This document shows positions 1 to 6,827 of a DNA stretch of 26,392 bases, one piece after another (the stretch's first letter is position 1; each line of letters opens with the position of its first letter). Origin of the DNA: a virus; the IMG/VR virus record IMGVR_UViG_3300042887_000442, positions 1 to 26,392 of that record. One strand, 5' to 3'. Position numbers and translations under genes: made by a program. The notes beneath the pieces are model-generated. The model made no database searches. It saw only the letters and a program-made list of their open reading frames with translations, and was not told the origin of the DNA.

Positions 1-522
1 TTCCTTGTCTGGTGCTGATGGAATAAGTGTGTAATTGGTTTCAGTTCCCTGACCATTACGCTTCAACTTCCACAGTACGTTTGAGATGCTACCTGTTTCT
101 AGTGCATACTCACGAATTGTGTTAAACGATGACTGCTTGCTGATACCCATTGACCAGATTGCAACATATGGTGCTTCGATTCCATCGTCAACTAGTACGT
201 TGCAATAGAAGCGAAGACGGCCACGCCATCCTGCCTTTGGATCCTTGCGGTGCATTTCTTCTGCCCAGTCACGGCCTTCTGATTCCATAGTGTCTACAGC
301 CTTGCGCTTGTAGTCCTTTGGATTTACGTGTTCCTTAACAACAAGTGCTAGTCCACGCTTTTCATTATAGTTTGCAGAGTCTTCATCGAGTTCTTCAATG
401 AAACGAATCTTTACTGATTGACCGTCTGCAAGTTTTAGCCACTTTACCTTTGGCCCGTCGTTTTCATACTTTGGCTTGTCGAGCAGGGCATTGATGTTCT
501 TGAGTCCCTTTACTACGCTCAT
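1..522 (-). CDS. gp32-like single-stranded DNA-binding protein (C-terminus cut by window)
   Basis: Probable phage ssDNA-binding protein that coats single strands at the replication fork. I translated it by hand from the ATG at 522-520; the frame stays open to position 1 (174 codons), so the C-terminus is missing. A good ribosome site (AAAGGAG) sits 7 bases upstream of the ATG. Visible features are an N-terminal Lys-rich stretch, KVKWLKLADGQSVKIRFIEE (the usual OB-fold opening of these phage proteins), and FYCNVLVDDGIEAPYVAIWS followed by SISNVLWKLKRNGQGTETNY, the core pattern I recall from actinophage and T4-like ssDNA-binding proteins. The region where I recall zinc-binding Cys residues in relatives has none here (only one Cys is visible). 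Primase and helicase genes lie just upstream in the same direction, which supports the role. Confidence 0.72.
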   Translation of the reverse strand, partial: MSVVKGLKNINALLDKPKYENDGPKVKWLKLADGQSVKIRFIEELDEDSANYNEKRGLALVVKEHVNPKDYKRKAVDTMESEGRDWAEEMHRKDPKAGWRGRLRFYCNVLVDDGIEAPYVAIWSMGISKQSSFNTIREYALETGSISNVLWKLKRNGQGTETNYTLIPSAPDKE

Positions 523-545
523 ATTATTCTCCTTTGTTTGTTGTA

Positions 546-1490
546 TTAGTTTAGCATAAGAGATATAGATTTGTCAAACTGGAACTCTAGGTTTCTAAGT
601 TCTTCGTCTGGCATGTCTCCAATATCCTTATACTGAGTGTTTAGTTTGATAACGGAAACACGAGTAGAAAGTTTCTCAACGATTCTATCTTTCATGTTTC
701 CTCCCGCTTCATCATTATCAGCAATAACAATAATGTTATTGAAATACTTTTGAAGCAATTCTATTTGTTTGGCTGATACATTTGCACCAAGTGTCGCTAC
801 TGCTGGAAGTCCTACCTGATCAAGCCTAATGGCATCAAACGATGACTCCACTACATATACTCTATCAGATTTCTTTACTCTGTGCAAGTTAAACAGTGTC
901 TTGCTTTTTGGAAGACCTGGAGTATTTTTAAAATCTTTTCCTTCAACAGATCTACCAACGAACCCTAAAGGCACACCGTCTGGGCTATGAACTGGCACTG
1001 TAACCATATCTTGTTTTTCTGAGTACCCTAGTGAAAACTTTATGCATGAAGACTTTTGAATTTTTCTATATGTAAAATAATTCTTTGCTCTTTCTGAAGC
1101 AATAAGATTATTGTGTAGCCTTTTAATAATCAACTCATCAAAAGTTTTATATTGCTCTTCTTTGACAAGCGCTTTGTCTATTTCTACAGCAAGGTTTGTT
1201 ACCTTTTCTTTGCTCTTAATAAATCTAGCAGACTCAAAATATGTTCTACCAGATGTATGCATAACTAGTTCTATAAGGTCTGCAGATTTTTGACAAGAAA
1301 AACAGAAGAACATTCCGCTATCCTTTTGTACTTCTCCTGCTGGCGTTCTGTGGTTATTGTGAAATGGACAAAAGATCATGAAGTCTGCATCAAGTTCAGA
1401 CTCTACTGTTATACCCGATCCTGTAAGGACTCGCTTGACTTGTTCTGCGGAATAAAGATTGGATTGGTTCCGTCTATTCCTGCTATCCAT
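546..1490 (-). CDS. DnaG-type DNA primase (zinc finger + TOPRIM)
   Basis: Synthesises RNA primers for replication. The N-terminus carries a CHC2-type zinc finger: C41, H44, C63, C66. The TOPRIM catalytic domain begins near residue 209 with the conserved glutamate E215 (VVES) and the metal-binding pair D258/D260 (IADNDEAGG). The linker region has the GYSEKQDMVTVPV and GFVGRSV patterns of the DnaG core. At 314 residues it is much shorter than cellular DnaG (about 580) and lacks a recognisable C-terminal helicase-binding domain, as is common in phage primases. The start at 1490 has an upstream AAGGAAGAG ribosome site and is needed to keep the zinc finger whole; this makes the gene overlap the 3' end of the preceding gene by 82 bases. 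DnaB-type helicase lies two genes upstream. Confidence 0.9.
   Translation of the reverse strand: MDSRNRRNQSNLYSAEQVKRVLTGSGITVESELDADFMIFCPFHNNHRTPAGEVQKDSGMFFCFSCQKSADLIELVMHTSGRTYFESARFIKSKEKVTNLAVEIDKALVKEEQYKTFDELIIKRLHNNLIASERAKNYFTYRKIQKSSCIKFSLGYSEKQDMVTVPVHSPDGVPLGFVGRSVEGKDFKNTPGLPKSKTLFNLHRVKKSDRVYVVESSFDAIRLDQVGLPAVATLGANVSAKQIELLQKYFNNIIVIADNDEAGGNMKDRIVEKLSTRVSVIKLNTQYKDIGDMPDEELRNLEFQFDKSISLMLN
548..558 (-). promoter_or_regulatory. Possible extended -10 promoter for the ssDNA-binding protein gene
   Basis: Minus strand reads TATGCTAAACT, a partial match to the extended -10 consensus TATGnTATAAT, over the last codons of the primase gene. It would give a leader of about 20 bases ending in AAAGGAG and the ATG at 522. 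No clear -35 box. Weak on its own; supported by better copies of the same element elsewhere in the window. Confidence 0.3.
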
Positions 1491-1762
1491 GTGCTCTTCC
1501 TTTTCCCTGCGTAGACTGCTTGTACCGATAATTCAAATTCAAAAAAGTTCTTTATCTCATTATACCTTATAGTGAAGTCTGGGTCAAGATCAATTCTTGG
1601 AACATACCCACTAAGTTTCATTTCTGTAGTCAATAATCTTATATACTCTTCTTTGAGTCTTCCAATCATTGAGTCGTCGTAAATTATTCCATCAAGATAA
1701 AACCTTTTAATAGGCTTATGATGGTAGAAGGTTGGTGGTAAGTACTTCTTGTTTTCCGACAT
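1409..1762 (-). CDS. Hypothetical protein between helicase and primase
   Basis: 117 residues, no family recognised. It is basic and aromatic at the N-terminus (YLPPTFYHHKPIKRFYLDG), then has a helical, acidic/basic middle. No membrane segment or Cys motif is visible. The last 26 codons overlap the start of the primase gene in another frame. It sits 12 bases after the helicase stop and has no Shine-Dalgarno; instead a TATAAT hexamer ends 5 bases before the ATG, so a leaderless transcript is possible, as is reinitiation after the helicase stop. Its place between helicase and primase suggests a replication accessory role, but that is only guilt by association. Confidence 0.7.
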   Translation of the reverse strand: MSENKKYLPPTFYHHKPIKRFYLDGIIYDDSMIGRLKEEYIRLLTTEMKLSGYVPRIDLDPDFTIRYNEIKNFFEFELSVQAVYAGKRKSTWIAGIDGTNPIFIPQNKSSESLQDRV

Positions 1763-1767
1763 ACCAT

Positions 1768-1773
1768 ATTATA
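1768..1773 (-). promoter_or_regulatory. Possible -10 box giving a leaderless start
   Basis: Minus strand reads TATAAT, then ATGGT, then the ATG at 1762. It lies in the 12-base gap after the helicase stop. The spacing of 5 bases is slightly short for transcription starting at the ATG, and the TG extension seen at other sites is absent. No -35 box seen. Confidence 0.3.
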
Positions 1774-1774
1774 A

Positions 1775-2995
1775 CTACTTATCTTCAAAGTCTTTATACC
1801 TATAGTATCCCTTATCAAAGTCACACTGGACTAAGAAATCTCCCATAAATCCATTACGGTTCTTTCTAAATGCACATTCAATGATGTCGCTATTGGTACC
1901 ACGACCCAAAGCAAGCACCCAGTCAGCATCATAAGCAATCTGTCTAGACCATGCTGTTTGACCCAGCGTTGGGACGGTAGACAGGTCATTAACATCATCT
2001 GGTGTTGCAGATGAGATAGCAATGATAGGAACCTCTTCACCAATAGCCATTAGTTTAAGTTCTCGTGAAAGGTTCTTCATTCGTACCGTTTCGTTGTCTG
2101 ACTTCTGATTAGGAGCCATCAACTGAAGGTAGTCAACGATCACAAAGTCTGGCTTATACTGATCAATCTTTCCACGAAGAACAGAAGGATTGATTTCTCC
2201 ACCACTATCATTTGATATGATATGAAACTCTGGCTTACCTGCAAGATTTTTTGCATGCCATTCCTTTAACATGTCAATCTCGATCTCTCCATTGCTAATC
2301 TTACGATGTGACCAACGTCCTTCACCCATAATTGTGAATACACGATTACGAACCTCAGTCTCAGACATTTCAAGAGAAATCACCATTGGAGACTTACCCT
2401 GCTTCCACGCTTGAACAGCAAAGTAAAGTGCAAGCCATGACTTACCAATTCCTGGATATGCAAGAAACACTCCAAGTTGTCCTGGCATAATTCCTGAAGG
2501 CAGATAGTTATCAAATCCTGGAAGACCTGTTTTAATTCCAGACAATCCTAATGCTTGTTGCTTTTTAACATTTTCAAAATATGCGATAGCAGACTCAAGG
2601 TCTGTAACATCAATATCACGAATTGCAGCAGTGTTCTTTTTTAATTCTGAAGTCTTTGTGATGAGTTCATTAAGGGCACCAGTTCCATTATTGTTCTGAA
2701 TCTCAGATGCTGCAGACCTAATAATATCTTTTAGACTATCTGTAAGGTACTCACCTTGTAACTCTTCAAGGTGGTGCTTTGTAGCCCCAACGCCTGCTAC
2801 TGGCTCAAAGTCTCTAAATTTTTCGGTTACCAACTCTGCTGGTGGAAGAACTGAATTGTTTTCAAAGTATAACCTTACAAAATTCCAAATGTCTCCGTGG
2901 GTTCTAAGAAGGTTGTCGACATTTGCCTGAAGGAGCACATGAATCTGCTTATCGTTTAAAACAGCCGTAAGTAGTTTTGCCTCTGTATTATTCAC
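1775..2995 (-). CDS. DnaB-type replicative DNA helicase
   Basis: RecA-fold ring helicase that unwinds the fork. Walker A is AYPGIGKS (residues 179-186), the catalytic glutamate is E209 in ISLEMS, Walker B is VIVDYLQLM (D288), and the C-terminal FRKNRNG (R377, R380) fits the arginine-finger region. Residues 1-140 look like a helical N-terminal and linker domain; the LSGIKTGLPGFDNYLPSGIMPGQL stretch before Walker A is the usual DnaB H1a lead-in (shown split: LSGIKTGLPGFDNYL then PSGIMPGQL). Length (406) is typical of phage DnaB proteins. The start is GTG at 2995, preceded by AAAGGAG; it overlaps the upstream gene by 8 bases, implying translational coupling. Primase and ssDNA-binding genes follow. 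Confidence 0.92.
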   Translation of the reverse strand: MNNTEAKLLTAVLNDKQIHVLLQANVDNLLRTHGDIWNFVRLYFENNSVLPPAELVTEKFRDFEPVAGVGATKHHLEELQGEYLTDSLKDIIRSAASEIQNNNGTGALNELITKTSELKKNTAAIRDIDVTDLESAIAYFENVKKQQALGLSGIKTGLPGFDNYLPSGIMPGQLGVFLAYPGIGKSWLALYFAVQAWKQGKSPMVISLEMSETEVRNRVFTIMGEGRWSHRKISNGEIEIDMLKEWHAKNLAGKPEFHIISNDSGGEINPSVLRGKIDQYKPDFVIVDYLQLMAPNQKSDNETVRMKNLSRELKLMAIGEEVPIIAISSATPDDVNDLSTVPTLGQTAWSRQIAYDADWVLALGRGTNSDIIECAFRKNRNGFMGDFLVQCDFDKGYYRYKDFEDK

Positions 2996-3296
2996 TTAGC
3001 CACTCCTTTGCCATTCGTCTGCGCTCTGCTCTCTCTTCGTTGTCTTTGACTTTATCTTTTTGTGCCTGCAATATTTTTTCTGCGTTGTATGCAAAGTAGT
3101 TCCAAGAAGGATTCTCTGCAACCGAAAAGTAATACTCAAGTATATCGTAGCATCCTGGCAGTGTGTATGATTCTACAAGGGCATCTGATGCCCACTGCTC
3201 TACATTTAGATTAAGGGATGGCTTTGATTCGTACCTTGCGGTATGATACTTGCTGTATCTTGAAAGCAAAGCCATACGGTCTTTGCGTTCAGCCAT
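2988..3296 (-). CDS. Small hypothetical protein upstream of helicase
   Basis: 102 residues, mostly helical by composition, with aromatic-rich middle (YDILEYYFSVAENPSWNYFAYN) and a charged Lys/Arg/Glu C-terminal helix. No family recognised. It starts inside the TAATG overlap with the preceding gene, behind GAAGGA, and its own 3' end overlaps the helicase start by 8 bases, so the two are probably translated together. Small proteins directly before phage helicases are sometimes helicase loaders; the helical, charged character is compatible with that, but no loader motif was recognised. Confidence 0.75.
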   Translation of the reverse strand: MAERKDRMALLSRYSKYHTARYESKPSLNLNVEQWASDALVESYTLPGCYDILEYYFSVAENPSWNYFAYNAEKILQAQKDKVKDNEERAERRRMAKEWLSE

Positions 3297-3526
3297 TATC
3301 CTTCAGCAGCCTCCGATTGGGCTTCCAAAATCTTTGCTGTAAGTTTATCTTCAACAAACTTGTATACACGCTCAAAGGACTGGTCCACTGTTTCTCCATT
3401 GCGTGAACTGTCAACGACACCAAGATCAAGCCTTAGTGATTGAAAATTTCCTAGATTAAGTGTGTATCCCAATGTTACAGATACCTTAGTTGGTTCATTT
3501 GTTACTACATAGTTGCTGTCTGACAT
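3296..3526 (-). CDS. Small conserved-looking hypothetical protein (76 aa)
   Basis: I chose the internal ATG at 3526 (MSDSNYVV) because it has GAAGGG upstream and leaves 13 bases after the preceding stop, whereas the longer reading from 3607 would overlap the neighbour by 68 bases. The protein has a beta-rich start (VSVTLGYTLNLGNFQSLRLD) and an acidic C-terminal helix (FERVYKFVEDKL). The compact shape reminds me of small uncharacterised proteins in phage replication regions, but I cannot name a family. Stop and next start overlap (TAATG), so it is coupled to the following small gene and the helicase. Confidence 0.75.
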   Translation of the reverse strand: MSDSNYVVTNEPTKVSVTLGYTLNLGNFQSLRLDLGVVDSSRNGETVDQSFERVYKFVEDKLTAKILEAQSEAAEG

Positions 3527-3539
3527 TTTATACCCTTCG

Positions 3540-4082
3540 TTAAATAGACTCATTCCAAATTGGAACAAATCGTCCATCTTCAGTTCTTCTATAAGTAAGT
3601 ATACCATCGCCCATTCTTCGTGTCAACTCTTGCTTGCTGGGCGTAATATCATTAGTAATTAACTTATCTTTTCTTGGTCTGCCAATATGATGTGAAGCAA
3701 GTATATCACGGATCTCTCTCACTTGCGACTCAGAGTAATATGATCTTACCTGAAAACCTCTTGCACCACCTTTTTGAGATCCAGTTGGAAATGGTATTAC
3801 TCCACGCTTCATTAGATCTGGCATATATTTTTTGTGACGATTAACTAAATCAGCAGTCTGCCCCACAGTATATGCTCTCTCTCTTTTATTTTTAAAGTCA
3901 CCAATTAGACAACTCTCTATTTGATCTTTTGTAATATTATAAACAGACATTATTCCATTAGACCTGTTTAAATGATGAATCCTTACAAGGTCTCCATTAA
4001 GAAACCAAACCTTTTTGTTACCTGAAATTACAGGTGACTCATTGTACTTTTCGCTCTCAATTGTTCCTTTTTTAGTAGCCAT
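3540..4082 (-). CDS. HTH (MerR/excisionase-like) DNA-binding protein with AT-hook-like motif
   Basis: 180 residues from the ATG at 4082, which has a perfect AGGAGG five bases upstream; a longer reading to 4133 is possible but unneeded. Residues 71-130 (YTVGQTADLVNRHKKYMPDL onwards, then YYSESQVREIRDILA) fit a MerR-like winged helix-turn-helix. Residues 134-138 (GRPRK, within IGRPRKDK) resemble an AT-hook. The first 65 residues look like a separate small beta domain (KVWFLNGDLVRI, IMSVYNI). Likely a sequence-specific DNA-binding regulator or replication factor. It lies between the tail genes and the replication genes, a natural place for a regulator, and overlaps the upstream zinc-ribbon gene by 55 bases. 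Confidence 0.65.
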   Translation of the reverse strand: MATKKGTIESEKYNESPVISGNKKVWFLNGDLVRIHHLNRSNGIMSVYNITKDQIESCLIGDFKNKRERAYTVGQTADLVNRHKKYMPDLMKRGVIPFPTGSQKGGARGFQVRSYYSESQVREIRDILASHHIGRPRKDKLITNDITPSKQELTRRMGDGILTYRRTEDGRFVPIWNESI

Positions 4083-4219
4083 CGGCCCTCCTGAGAATTG
4101 CTTGGCGGGTGAAAGAAACTTCTTGACCCGCAAAGAATACAGTATAATTCTAAATTATTTATTTCTGTATATTGTCTATCTATAAACATTCTTCCATTAC
4201 ATTTTTTACACTTTATCAT
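4028..4219 (-). CDS. Small zinc-ribbon protein (63 aa)
   Basis: Two Cys pairs, C4-x2-C7 and C27-x2-C30, make a compact zinc ribbon; the C-terminus is basic (WLLKKEQLRAK). Such small ribbons in phages often bind nucleic acid or RNA polymerase, but no named family is recognisable. Its ATG overlaps the stop of the preceding tail gene (TAATG), and its 3' end overlaps the start of the HTH gene by 55 bases in another frame. The clean Cys pattern and tight coupling on both sides argue that it is real despite its size. Confidence 0.7.
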   Translation of the reverse strand: MIKCKKCNGRMFIDRQYTEINNLELYCILCGSRSFFHPPSNSQEGRWLLKKEQLRAKSTMSHL

Positions 4220-4662
4220 TAATTTGGTATTCCAATGATTACTAGGTTAATTCCAATACTTGTGTCGCCTCCAGCATTAAACTTTACGGTGCCTTCGACC
4301 TTTGATGTTGAAACACTCTTGAGTGTAACCGTCACATCTTTTCCAGCATCAGTATTGCCCACATTCACTGGCGTTGCTGTTACTACTGGAGCAAACTTAA
4401 ACTCGCTTGGAAAGTCATAGGCAAATGGCTGAGATGACCCAGCAGTCTGTGTTGTGCTAGTTGTAACCTGCACATATCCACCAATTACTCTTGCTTCTGA
4501 TGCTTTTACGCTTTGCTTTCCAGCATTTGGCGTATCTACCGTTACATATTTATATGTTGATGGAGATATCTGTGTAGACAAATCATTAATAGCCTTAACA
4601 ATCTGATAAATATATGTTACGTCTAAAGGTTGTCCTCGCTCTGGTACAGGTAGAATTGCCAT
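4219..4662 (-). CDS. Putative tail-tip or fibre protein
   Basis: 147 residues. An N-terminal helix (YIYQIVKAINDLSTQI) is followed by a beta-rich, Thr/Val/Ser-rich domain (residues 45-147) ending in INLVIIGIPN; the FKFAPVVTATPVNV pattern resembles C-terminal domains of phage fibre or host-binding proteins. It closes the run of tail-tip genes. There is no Shine-Dalgarno before the ATG; instead an extended -10 (TGGTATAAT) ends 6 bases upstream, so a leaderless transcript is the best explanation for its expression. Function as a receptor-binding component is inference from position and composition. Confidence 0.6.
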   Translation of the reverse strand: MAILPVPERGQPLDVTYIYQIVKAINDLSTQISPSTYKYVTVDTPNAGKQSVKASEARVIGGYVQVTTSTTQTAGSSQPFAYDFPSEFKFAPVVTATPVNVGNTDAGKDVTVTLKSVSTSKVEGTVKFNAGGDTSIGINLVIIGIPN

Positions 4663-4668
4663 CTTATA

Positions 4669-4677
4669 ATTATACCA
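4669..4677 (-). promoter_or_regulatory. Extended -10 promoter, predicted leaderless start for the 4662 gene
   Basis: Minus strand reads TGG-TATAAT, then TATAAG (6 bases), then ATG. Transcription starting about 7 bases after the -10 box would begin at the A of the ATG. The -10 overlaps the stop codon of the preceding gene (GTATAA). The same arrangement occurs at 21906-21921. Confidence 0.5.
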
Positions 4678-5098
4678 GACTTACGATTCCAGAGTCGTAG
4701 ACTTCTAGGTTTGGAGATAATTTTGGCGCTATAGATGATGCCTGAACTATTACTCTTACTGACTGTGTTCCATTTTTTAAAAAAGAATAGTTTTGTGATC
4801 CTGTAGATCCTATATAAGTTGGAGTCGCACCATCAAATCCTGCAAAAACATCATAGACTATTTGCACTGAAATTTGACCAGTAGCCCAGTTTACGATAAC
4901 ACTGTTGCCAATAATATTCAAATCTCCTGGGCCTATTATTACAGCCTCTGAACCAGTAATAAAAATTTTTGAATATGCTGATTTTCTATTTTTATCTTCT
5001 GATACAAGTCTAAACCTGACAACTCTTGAGTTTGATGAGGTCACCTTTCCAAGTAAATCTTTTTTAATGATGACATTTTTAATTCCTTTGTCTGCCAT
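4670..5098 (-). CDS. Putative minor tail protein
   Basis: 142 residues, beta-rich throughout (VVRFRLVSEDKNRKSAYSKI, SVIVNWATGQISVQIVYDVF), with one or two fibronectin-III-like or other beta-sandwich repeats suggested by the alternating pattern. No named family recognised. Start overlaps the stop of the preceding tail gene (TAATG) with only a weak GGAT ribosome site, so it probably depends on coupling. It lies in the tail-tip block downstream of the hub gene. Confidence 0.6.
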   Translation of the reverse strand: MADKGIKNVIIKKDLLGKVTSSNSRVVRFRLVSEDKNRKSAYSKIFITGSEAVIIGPGDLNIIGNSVIVNWATGQISVQIVYDVFAGFDGATPTYIGSTGSQNYSFLKNGTQSVRVIVQASSIAPKLSPNLEVYDSGIVSLV

Positions 5099-6249
5099 TA
5101 TCCAACATCCAAAGCAAATCTAAATTCAATATAGTTTGTTGTGTTGGCTGCCTTTATGATTGGCTTTGACCCTACACTCTTAATTACAGAGTAGCCAGTA
5201 AGACCATACAATGAGTTTGTCGATGTAATATTTTCAAGTCTTAGCCCGTCAAGACATACATAAAATAAATCAGTTGGGGAGCCAGCCTCAGTTACACATG
5301 AATAAATCTTTACAGATGTTACTTCTCTCCAGTCAAAGTTATCTGTTTTATTTAAATCTTTGAGAGCCTTTGTTGCAACGATATATCTGTTTGTTGCAAA
5401 ATTTTCTTTTTCTACTGCTGTGCCAGCAACATATGACTCATCATCTATGTTTACTTCAAACCTAGCATACTCTTGAGTTGCATTTAATCCTGCATGAGAA
5501 AACTCTAGCAAAATCTTAACATTATCTGGAACTGTATTAGAATTAGCAACCTTATTAACAACTGAAAACGCAAGTCTAAGTTCATCTAGCGGACTATTCT
5601 TAGTAAGGTCCACAGTCGTCTCATTAAGTCTTATATACTTTGATCCTGAACCCACCTGGATTTTTCCTAAAGAGTTAGTTGTTAGGGTAGAATCGTTTCC
5701 AACAATAGCAATTATATTATTTAAGAATCTGCATCTTTCGTGTCTTGCTATTCTGTCTGACTGTGTAAATATTCTATTGTCTGCATTTGTTGCAAAGACA
5801 TTAACTGTCTGATTTATTATTCCGTTTTCAGAGTCTCCATCAAGTGGCTCATACCTTACTGGGATATCTATTGCAGCAGAACCAAATGGCTGGTACAACC
5901 AGTTATCTGTATCTGCAAAAGAAAATATATTTCTGCTATCAAAAGATCCAGCAACTGGGTTTGATCCAGCAGAGAACACTCCGACCTCTGTAATCTCATA
6001 TCTTTCTTCTGTTGGCAGTTCTGCTGTTAGGACTACCTTATCAATACCGTTTTCATTAACAAAGCCTCTAGATATAATTGGAACACGAAACATCTCAAAG
6101 TCTAAAGATTTCTTTAGAGAGTAGTCAGAAAATGCCCCATCAGAAGCCACTGGAGTGGGTCCACAGCCCACGGCAATGTGTGAGGCATATGATTGCGTCT
6201 GTCCAACAAGATACTTGGCTAAAAGATTTTTACCTATATTAGTTATCAT
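5098..6249 (-). CDS. Minor tail / tail-tip protein with C-terminal jelly-roll-like domain
   Basis: 383 residues. The N-terminal part (IAVGCGPTPV, then LTAELPTEERYEITEVGVFS) matches the pattern at the start of many phage tail-tip and fibre-attachment proteins. The C-terminal part (about 195-345: YIRLNETTVDLTKN, LEFSHAGLNATQEYARFEVN, VTSVKIYSCV, YVCLDGLRLEN) looks like a carbohydrate-binding jelly roll. A good GGGAG ribosome site precedes the ATG; start and preceding stop overlap (TAATG). Probably sits at the tail tip and may contact the cell surface; the binding role is inferred. Confidence 0.7.
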   Translation of the reverse strand: MITNIGKNLLAKYLVGQTQSYASHIAVGCGPTPVASDGAFSDYSLKKSLDFEMFRVPIISRGFVNENGIDKVVLTAELPTEERYEITEVGVFSAGSNPVAGSFDSRNIFSFADTDNWLYQPFGSAAIDIPVRYEPLDGDSENGIINQTVNVFATNADNRIFTQSDRIARHERCRFLNNIIAIVGNDSTLTTNSLGKIQVGSGSKYIRLNETTVDLTKNSPLDELRLAFSVVNKVANSNTVPDNVKILLEFSHAGLNATQEYARFEVNIDDESYVAGTAVEKENFATNRYIVATKALKDLNKTDNFDWREVTSVKIYSCVTEAGSPTDLFYVCLDGLRLENITSTNSLYGLTGYSVIKSVGSKPIIKAANTTNYIEFRFALDVG

Positions 6250-6827
6250 TAATTACTCCCATCATATATTGTATCACTAAAAATATCCCCACTAGTTAAT
6301 ACCTGAACCTCTGCCTGCTCATTCTCTTTAACATTAATTAAATTAATAACCAAGTCTCCAGTTATTGGGTCTATATATACAGACTTACAATTTGGTGTCT
6401 TTATCCATTTACTCTTATCTGTTTCGTTTAAGTTATTTGGTGGTGGGGATATGTCATATCCAGTACCGCAGGTTGGTAGGTGATCGAATATAGACAATGA
6501 TAGGGATTTAAAGTACGAGTCAGAAGACTGAAGCCTTAAAACATTATTTGGGTTATACTGCAAGTATAAATCTGTTAGATTTTTAATTGGAGCATAGACA
6601 ACCTTTTGCCCATTTACAAGGTCGTGCCTAGATATTGTTGCAAGTTCGTATCCACCTATATCTTCAAATATGAGGTCTGTCATTATGTCAATAGACATTA
6701 ACTCTTCATCAAAAATAATTAAATCTGGCGTTGCAATTTTTACTGAGTTATCCTCTGCTTTTACTATTGCTTTTGGTAGTGGAGCAGTTGCTGGAACCTC
6801 TCCACCGCCGTCAATTTGACTTACCAT
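6249..6827 (-). CDS. Putative minor tail protein
   Basis: 192 residues. Contains SIDIMTDLIFEDIGGYELAT and ISRHDLVNGQKVVYAPI, the pattern of small proteins that follow the hub gene in siphovirus tail-tip clusters of actinophages as I recall them. Two Cys (in PTCGTGYD and TPNCKS) are present. GAGGTGG precedes the ATG, and the start overlaps the hub gene stop (TAATG). Likely a structural tail-tip component; exact role unknown. Confidence 0.65.
   Translation of the reverse strand: MVSQIDGGGEVPATAPLPKAIVKAEDNSVKIATPDLIIFDEELMSIDIMTDLIFEDIGGYELATISRHDLVNGQKVVYAPIKNLTDLYLQYNPNNVLRLQSSDSYFKSLSLSIFDHLPTCGTGYDISPPPNNLNETDKSKWIKTPNCKSVYIDPITGDLVINLINVKENEQAEVQVLTSGDIFSDTIYDGSN

Noticed and set aside
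3527-3607. Longer readings of the small 76-residue protein (to 3607) and of the HTH protein (to 4133)
   Set aside because: Internal ATGs at 3526 and 4082 have good ribosome sites and reduce large overlaps with neighbours.
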